Part shown: positions 6,298 through 12,200 of the stretch, in pieces | Position numbering within the stretch: the stretch's first letter is position 1 | How the letters are laid out: each line of letters begins with the position of its first letter | Assembly: GCA_024653905.1 (NCBI GenBank) | Contig: JANLGZ010000061.1 | Location: 1-13,972 of the forward strand | Length of the DNA stretch: 13,972 nucleotides | Direction of reading: 5' to 3' | Source: an archaeon | GTDB lineage: Archaea > Iainarchaeota > Iainarchaeia > Iainarchaeales > Iainarchaeaceae | The notes under the pieces: generated by a model | The model's database searches: none | What the model saw: the letters and a program-made list of their open reading frames with translations, nothing else | What the model was told of the DNA's origin: nothing | Position numbers and translations under genes: made by a program

Positions 6298-7678
6298 CCA
6301 AAAACTCGATTGCTAACCTAACCCCAAAACCTGAACCTGCTTTGGGCATATAATCTTTTGGTTCATCAAGCATTGCAGTTCCCGCAACATCCAAATGAAT
6401 AAACGGTTTGTTTTCTGCAAACTTGGATAAAAAAGCCCCGCCAAAAATAGCACCATTATTTCTTGTTTTGTTCATTGACTTAAAATCAGCTCTTTCACCT
6501 TTAACTTCTTCCAAATACTCCTCAAAAATAGGCATCGGCCAAACTCTTTCATAAGTACTCAAACCCGCTTCGAACATTTTATCCTGATATTCTTTTGAAG
6601 TAGAAATCATTCCTGCACAAAGAGAACCTAAAGCAAGCACCATAGCACCTGTAAGGGTCGACTATTCCACAACTAGCTTTGGATTGTATTTTTTGATTCC
6701 ATACGCAATTGCATCGGCAAGAACTAATCTTCCTTCAGCATCAGTATTAAGATTTTCAACAGTTTTTCCCAAATAAGATTTCAAAATATCCCCTGGTCTT
6801 TGTGATGCTGAATCCACAAGATTTTCAGCACAAGGCATTAATACAACAATATTTTTTTTCATGTTCAGTTCTTCAGCACTCTTTATAATACTTAACACGG
6901 TTGCTGCACCAGCCATGTCCATACGCATATCAAACATATTAGTGCCTATTTTAATGTTCAGTCCGCCAGAATCAAAAGTAATTCCTTTACCCACAAACAT
7001 TATTTTTTCATCAGACCCTTTACTGCCCTCATATTCAAGCACTATAAGACGAGGTCTGCTTGTGCCTGCTTTTCCAACCCCATAAAGAAGATTTAAACCC
7101 TGTTTTTTCAGTTCTTTTTCATGCAGTACTTTAATTTTTATTTTTGAGTTGTTTGAAATTTTTCTTGCTGTTTTTTCAAGCAAATCAGGAGTAACAACAT
7201 CACTTGAATCTGAAACAAGATCTCTTGTTAAGTAAACATTTTTGCACACTAAAAGCGATTCGTTTAATTCTTTGGAATAATTCTTTGCTTTTTGCGGAAA
7301 TGAAAATTTTTCTATTTTGAAAAATTTATCCTCGTTAGACTTATATTTATCAAATGAATAATTTGCAAGCATTGCCCCTTCCAATAATGCAATACAATTT
7401 TCTTTTGAAGGTGTATTTATTGAAAAGTGAATCCCTGTTATTTTGTAAACAGATGCTGTTTTTACCGCACGTGCAGCACCTCTTCTGAAATAATCCAATT
7501 TTAGTTCTTCTTTTTTTCCTAATCCGACAATAAAAATATTTTTTTCAGGAAGATAAATTGTTTCAAGTTTTTTTCCAATAAAAGAGTTTGGAACACCTTG
7601 AATCTGCTTTTCCCCTTCATAAATGAAATTTACATCCATCATTCCTTTTGCTGTATCTGAATAAATCAATTCACCCAT
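6287..7678 (-). pseudogene. pepA: Leucyl aminopeptidase (M17/PepA), interrupted by one in-frame TAG
   Basis: M17 aminopeptidases are hexameric two-metal cytoplasmic enzymes that remove N-terminal residues from peptides. Reading through the TAG at 6662-6664 gives 463 aa, a near-normal length. The metal and catalytic residues are all before the stop: VGKGITFDSGG (Lys231, Asp236), NIKIG (Lys243), MRMDMAG (Asp254) and NTDAEGRLVLADA (Asp313, Glu315, Arg317). Their spacing equals E. coli PepA. After the TAG the same frame continues at once with STLTGAM, then ERVWPMP (preceded by STY), NNGAIFGGAFL and HLDVAGTA, the normal C-terminal part. There is no frameshift. The TAG occupies the position that is normally Leu or Val in DLATLTGA, one base from TTG. 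Without readthrough the product is a 338-aa fragment lacking the last quarter. It may be a recent nonsense mutation, a sequence error, or a recoded or suppressed amber codon. The upstream gene is speD, 9 bp away, with GAGGTG before this ATG. Confidence 0.85.
6662..6664 (-). other. In-frame amber codon inside the aminopeptidase gene
   Basis: CTA on the plus strand reads as TAG on the coding strand, between Glu338 and a Ser codon. The flanking residues align without gap to the V-D-L-A-T-L-T-G-A segment of M17 enzymes, so a single codon is affected. The position corresponds to E. coli PepA residue 378 by the constant offset of 39 seen for the catalytic residues. Confidence 0.9.
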
Positions 7679-7683
7679 AATAA

Positions 7684-7689
7684 CACCTC
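7684..7689 (-). promoter_or_regulatory. Shine-Dalgarno site of pepA
   Basis: GAGGTG on the minus strand lies five bases before the ATG at 7678 and overlaps the speD stop codon (TGA at 7688-7690). Together these show that the two genes are read from one transcript. Confidence 0.65.
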
Positions 7690-8095
7690 ATTTTGTAAAT
7701 TCAAGCTCCCTTTCAACAATTTGAATTTTTTCTCTTTTTGACTTGAAAAATTCTTTAAATAATAAAATAATCCCCTCAACTTCAAAATGTTTACAAGAGT
7801 AAACATCAGCACTAAAAAAACCCTCATGAACAAAAGTGTGAATACTAATATGACTTTCATTTATAAGAACAAAACCTGTAATGCCGCCTTTATCCCATGA
7901 ATCATTACCCTTATAATCAACAACAATAGGCCCTTTTAGAATTCTCATATTAATTTTAGCCGGAAGTGCCTCTAAAAAAGAGGTTATTTTTTTCTTGTCA
8001 TTAAGCAATTTTTTATCGCATTCAAAACATTCAAACATCAAATGAGTGCCCTTCATCATTATTTTTTCTTCAGTTTTAGAAAAAGTAGATTGCAT
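7688..8095 (-). CDS. speD: SpeD-family pyruvoyl-dependent decarboxylase (AdoMet decarboxylase-like), 135 aa
   Basis: Homologue of the short prokaryotic S-adenosylmethionine decarboxylase, which makes the aminopropyl donor for spermidine. These proenzymes cut themselves at Glu-Ser, and the Ser becomes the pyruvoyl cofactor. Here that site is NESHISIHT, with cleavage between Glu80 and Ser81. His86 and Cys101 fall at the exact spacing of the catalytic His68 and Cys83 of the Thermotoga maritima enzyme. GTHLMFE near the N-terminus matches the usual GKHLILD. A clear difference is FVHE in place of the usual WPE after the cleavage site, so the substrate may not be AdoMet; some SpeD homologues are known to decarboxylate ornithine or arginine. 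The start at 8095 is chosen because a TTTAAA box lies exactly 25 nt upstream; MMKG at 8059/8056 is an alternative that would match the usual family start. No other polyamine gene is visible. The stop is TGA; pepA follows. Confidence 0.82.
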   Translation of the reverse strand: MQSTFSKTEEKIMMKGTHLMFECFECDKKLLNDKKKITSFLEALPAKINMRILKGPIVVDYKGNDSWDKGGITGFVLINESHISIHTFVHEGFFSADVYSCKHFEVEGIILLFKEFFKSKREKIQIVERELEFTK

Positions 8096-8120
8096 TCAAT
8101 TTAGTTATGAACAGCAGGCT

Positions 8121-8126
8121 TTTAAA
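8121..8126. promoter_or_regulatory. Palindromic TATA box serving both directions
   Basis: TTTAAA sits with exactly 25 nt between it and the minus-strand ATG at 8095, and exactly 25 nt between it and the plus-strand ATG at 8152. Neither interval has a Shine-Dalgarno site. The simplest reading is one box directing two leaderless transcripts that overlap nothing. Seen: motif, symmetry and distances. Inferred: that it is used in both directions. Confidence 0.55.
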
Positions 8127-8151
8127 GAATATTTGTTCGTTATTTTTGTTA

Positions 8152-8913
8152 ATGGATAGAGATAAAATCATTGCACTGGTCTTAGTTGTTGGACTCGTGT
8201 TTTTATTTGTGGCACTTATAGGAGTTGTAACAGTCACAGGATTTGTTCTGTTTTTCGTTACAAGCGATCAAGGAACTGTTGTTGATAACACTCCTCTAAT
8301 CGATACTAATCCAAATACAGCAGTTAATACTGCTAATACAGACAATACTGCCCCAAATACGAATACTACGCCTAATACAAATACTAACCCTAATAATGAC
8401 CCTGATCCTGTTTGTGGCAATAATGATTTGGAAACTGACGAACAATGCGAAGCTGATTCAGATTGCAGTTCAAGCCAGATTTGTAATTCTTCCTGTGATT
8501 GTGAAGCAAAACCTGAACCAGAAGCAGAATTGCTTTCAAATATTAAAGTTGAAAGTTTAACTTATTGGTGTGCAACTGATTTTGAAGGCGAAAAAGGATT
8601 AGCAGTAAAAATCGTCAAATTTAAGAACACAGGAACAAGCGATTTTAATTATAATAATAAAGTTACTTTAAAATCGGAATCTGAAAGCGCGGATGATTCA
8701 ATCACAACCAATGCAGCATATAAGTTTGCAGTTAAAGCAGGAAAAACAACAGATATTTACCAAAAAGATTTTTTCAGAAGCACAGCACCATACTTATACA
8801 TTGGAAACACTTTAGGAAAAGTAACACTAACCTTTGAGTTTGGAAAGGACTTTTACTTCGAGCACAACTTAACTTTGAAAGGTCAGGATTTTGCTAGCGC
8901 AAACTGCCAATAA
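8152..8913 (+). CDS. Membrane-anchored extracellular Cys-rich protein, 253 aa
   Basis: Function unknown. From ATG 8152 the protein has a four-residue charged start (MDRD), a long hydrophobic segment (about residues 6-36) acting as membrane anchor or uncleaved signal, and a Thr/Asn/Pro linker (about 45-84, repeated NTN/NPN units). A Cys-rich module follows, with eight Cys between about 87 and 118 (VCGNNDLETDEQCE, then SDCSSSQICNSSCDCE), and then a C-terminal domain of about 120 residues rich in alternating hydrophobics, likely beta-sandwich. The last domain has a Cys near each end (YWCATD and ASANCQ), a possible disulfide. The linker and Cys pairs suggest it faces outward. The ATG at 8107 is rejected: the TTTAAA box would be downstream of it, whereas 8152 has the box at 25 nt. 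It is divergent from speD and convergent with the giant surface-protein gene. The stop is TAA. Confidence 0.75.
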   Translation: MDRDKIIALVLVVGLVFLFVALIGVVTVTGFVLFFVTSDQGTVVDNTPLIDTNPNTAVNTANTDNTAPNTNTTPNTNTNPNNDPDPVCGNNDLETDEQCEADSDCSSSQICNSSCDCEAKPEPEAELLSNIKVESLTYWCATDFEGEKGLAVKIVKFKNTGTSDFNYNNKVTLKSESESADDSITTNAAYKFAVKAGKTTDIYQKDFFRSTAPYLYIGNTLGKVTLTFEFGKDFYFEHNLTLKGQDFASANCQ

Positions 8914-8941
8914 CTCAAAAAAATTCTAACAATCTAATTAC

Positions 8942-8959
8942 TAAACTACAATTAGTTTA
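8942..8959 (+). terminator. AT-rich hairpin after the Cys-rich protein gene
   Basis: TAAACTA (8942-8948) pairs with TAGTTTA (8953-8959) over a four-base loop. It lies 28 nt after the stop at 8913. No T-tract follows, so termination here is uncertain; it could stabilise the 3' end. Confidence 0.3.
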
Positions 8960-9104
8960 CTATTCAAAGTCCAATAAAACAACCCCAAAAATCACCTCTT
9001 TATTTTATACTCGCCTCAGCCACACACACTTCCCCCCATATATTATAAAGCATTTAGCCCATATCTTAGAAATAAAAACAACAGAGAACAAATTCTTTAT
9101 AGTG

Positions 9105-9123
9105 AGCCAACTAAATATTGGCT
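9105..9123. other. Six-base-pair hairpin
   Basis: AGCCAA (9105-9110) pairs with TTGGCT (9118-9123) over seven bases. It is followed by TTATT and A7 on the plus strand. It is one of three hairpins in this gap; its role is unknown. Confidence 0.4.
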
Positions 9124-9128
9124 TTATT

Positions 9129-9168
9129 AAAAAAAGAAGAAAATTAGTGAGCACTTCACTGCTTTTTT
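9129..9168. terminator. Possible bidirectional terminator
   Basis: AGTGA (9146-9150) pairs with TCACT (9156-9160). T6 follows on the plus strand (9163-9168), and A7 at 9129-9135 gives T7 to a minus-strand transcript. It is therefore suited to end both the plus transcript from 8913 and the minus transcript of the giant gene. Confidence 0.4.
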
Positions 9169-9186
9169 AATCAAATTTATTAGTGA

Positions 9187-9207
9187 AGTTTCTCTGAATT
9201 AGAAACT
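9187..9207. other. Seven-base-pair hairpin after the giant gene stop
   Basis: AGTTTCT (9187-9193) pairs with AGAAACT (9201-9207) over seven bases. It lies 7 bp past the giant gene's stop codon (9215-9217). A T6 run (9211-9216) follows on the plus strand, overlapping that stop codon. Confidence 0.4.
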
Positions 9208-9214
9208 AAATTTT

Positions 9215-12200
9215 TTATGGTGAACATCCATCAGGTCTGTCACCGCAATAGTTAGGGCAAATCGCATTTGAATGAGTTAGCACTAAATCATTAAAGACCT
9301 TCTCAGGGTTCCACCAGAACTTTGTTGGTTTATTAGGCCCCTCAGAAACACATACATATTCATTCTCAATTAAATCAAATATATCAGTTAGAGAAACAAC
9401 TTCCCCTATATCTGCATTTGAAGCAAGAGGAATTTGTGTATTTGTATTCACAACACCATTAAGATTGTAAATGTTCAATGAAGCATTAGTCAATGCTTGG
9501 CAGGGGTTTGCAACAAAATAATCTGAGTTCTGAGGAACATAAAATATTGTTTTAAGTCCAACTGAACCTTGCGGAGCACTACTCCATTCAAATCCAAATG
9601 CATTATCTGCACTATTACCTGCAGTTTTACATGCTGAAGCTAAAGCACCAAGGCGGCTGTCACTTTGATTCTTATATTCACTTAGCCTATTTCCATTAAA
9701 CATAGTACAACTATTTTGTAAGTTTGAAGAAAAGCCTGTCCAACGAGTTAGATAATCGCCACTGATTGTTTGTATTCCGGAAGCACCGCTTTTTAGTACA
9801 AGGTAAGCAGGTACATTAGTTGTTGTTCCGTTTGTTTTAGTGTTTGATGCAACAATTGCAATCGGAACAGGCTGGCTAGGAGTAAACTCCATTGTAGTGG
9901 CACCTCCTGCGGTTGTTAATGCGAGGATGTTTCCTCTTGAAGTATTATTTAATTTAGTAAAGTCTTCATACTTTCTCAATATTACTTGTGGTATTAATGG
10001 TGTTCCTTGTACAGCAGTAATTTGGATTGCACCTGCCCCCTCAAGAGTATACAAACCTAATTGTGAAATATCCCCAGTAAACCCAGTACCATAACCAACC
10101 CTATCTAAAACACCAGGACTGTTTGCAAGCTCTCCTACTTTGCCGTCAATTGGCAGATAATAAAGCATGTTGCCTCCGCGAAGCTCTTCAACCAAATTAA
10201 TTGTAACATTAATTGTTACATTTGGTTTGTTCTGACCAACAAAGAAAAATGGATGAGTAGGATCATCAAACACATGGCTGATTGTAATTGCATAAATTCC
10301 TGTTGATGGAAGTGCTTTTGAGTTTGCAGGGCGTTCTTCTGGAACATTGAATATTATTCTATTAGATTCTAAAAGTTTCAGAACACCATCCGCACCTAAA
10401 ATAGAATCCGGAACCTGTTCAAAAAGTGAATGCAAATAAGCAGCATAATCTCCCTTAAAGTCTGCTGTATAACCATCTCTCATTAAGTAAGAATTGAATC
10501 CCAAATATTCTCCTGCATAGGTACTATCACTGCCAATAATTACTTCCTTATTATACCTGTCCAGTTTCTTCAAAAGTTCAGTTGTGAATTGAGTGGCATC
10601 ACAATAAGCAAAATCACTATTGTCTTTTAAGCCAAAACTGCCAAACTCAGAATAGTCACAGGAATCAAGCAGTACATCATCCCAATCCCAGCTTGGAAGT
10701 ATTCTTGGAACAGCATCTGCGCCTGTAATGCCTTCTTCATCATTAGCCCCATAACACACATTGCTTTTTCCTGCATCAAGTCTCACTTGGAAATACTCTG
10801 CCTGAGGATTATACAATGACCTTTCAATTAACAGCACAAATCTTTCAGTTCCAAAGTCATTGTTTGGATCATCACTGTATTCACTCCACTCTCCGCCGGT
10901 TTGTACAGCAGCCCACTTCATTAATTCAGTTGCATCATTTTCAGCAGGGTCTCCGAATTTATCCTTGCTGATAACCTCCATTCCCGAAGGAGACAAAAAG
11001 AATAACGAAATTCCTTTTTCATTGGCTACTTTAACCAATTGCGCAACAACATCTTCTTCAACATCGGTTCTCCAGGTGTTACCGCTTCCTGCACCAGTAG
11101 GATCATTATCACTTATAATAAGCATCATTTTTCTTGAATCTCCGCTCCAATCAGAATTTTTGATTAAATCATATCCAATTACACCCCATGCTTCTTCCGC
11201 ATGATCAATATAAGAATAAGCTAATGAAGTACCATTAACTGAAAAATCCGAAGGCCATTTTCTGATTTGTTCAGCACATGGTTCTGATCTCTTGGTTTGC
11301 ATTCCAATTATGTTAAAATCTTCATTTGCCATTTCAAAACTCACTTGAAGATCAGCCTGAACTTTTTCAACAGTAGCACAAATGCTTGCCCATTCATCAT
11401 CCATGCTCCCCGAGGTATCAACAAGAATAACTGTTTTAAGTTTCTGTGAATTTGAAAATGCATAAGCGGTTCTTGCATATACTTTTTTATCTGCAAGTGC
11501 CTGATAATCCTCTTTAGTAATATTAAAAACCGGTCGTCCTCGTGAATCCTTAAAATAAGAAATAACCTTATCGGACAAATCAGTAATAGTATAAGAAACC
11601 CCAGTTCCTGCAATTACAGGAATATTAGGCAAACCTAAATCCACTTCAACTCCATCAGCAGGAATACTTACCTCTGCACTGTCAAGTGAACTTGATGCAC
11701 TTTCAGAATCTGTTGCAGTGATTTTATAGATTAAAGGATAAGTAGGAGAATCGATTGTTATATCGCTTGGTCTGACATAATCTTCAACTTTCAAAAGACC
11801 ATAAGCTCTTCCGACCAATGCATTATTGACTACAGAGAAAGGTATAGCCGGGGCCCTTGTAAATCCTGTGCCCACATAAGTTCCTTTTACAATCATTTTT
11901 CCGTCTGTGCTTCCCTCAAGCCATGTTTTTACGGAAGAAGGAGTATTTGTAACACTCAAATCCACGAAATCACCTGAAGAAAAATCAAGCAAAGGAATCT
12001 GCGATAAATCCACTTCCCCTAAAGTAAAACCTCTATTTTCAACAGTCGGAACAATATCAACCGGACCGCCTTCCTGTTCAAAGTCAATTGTTCTTGAACC
12101 GCGGTTTACTGCAATTTTAACGCCAGCATAAGCATCATTAGAAGAGCATGATTCCCCTCCGGTTGTTGCAACGACCTTGATTTTATCAGCATTAATCAAA

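Larger units (their letters stand above)
8914..9214. other. Intergenic region between convergent genes, with hairpins
   Basis: 301 bp without a gene. It holds an AT-rich hairpin 28 bp after the stop at 8913, a C-rich patch (9032-9037), a TATA-like run ATATATTATAAAG at 9038-9050, and three small hairpins at 9105-9207. Each of the three begins at or next to an AGTGA pentamer (9101, 9146, 9182), and T-rich sequence follows two of them closely. I see no open frame with a start site. It may be only two facing transcript ends, or it may include a small RNA starting near 9073. Confidence 0.6.

Noticed and set aside
6287..6643. The aminopeptidase C-terminal part as an independent small gene starting at 6643.
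   Set aside because: The codons between the TAG and this ATG still match the M17 family (STLTGA), and the AGGTG before the ATG is only two bases away and is explained by coding constraint.
8107..8151. ATG at 8107 as start of the anchored Cys-rich protein.
   Set aside because: It would place the TTTAAA box inside the coding region and leave 11 bp to the divergent gene. The ATG at 8152 has the box at a proper distance and begins directly before the membrane segment.
8281..8400. Repeated AATAC/AATACT units as a CRISPR-like or minisatellite array.
   Set aside because: They are in-frame codons for a Thr/Asn/Pro linker, with no fixed repeat and spacer lengths.
10860..11204. Plus-strand open frames inside the giant gene and inside pepA (for example 10860-11204 and 6861-7085).
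   Set aside because: They mirror the codon pattern of the minus-strand genes, lack start signals, and have no recognisable protein features.
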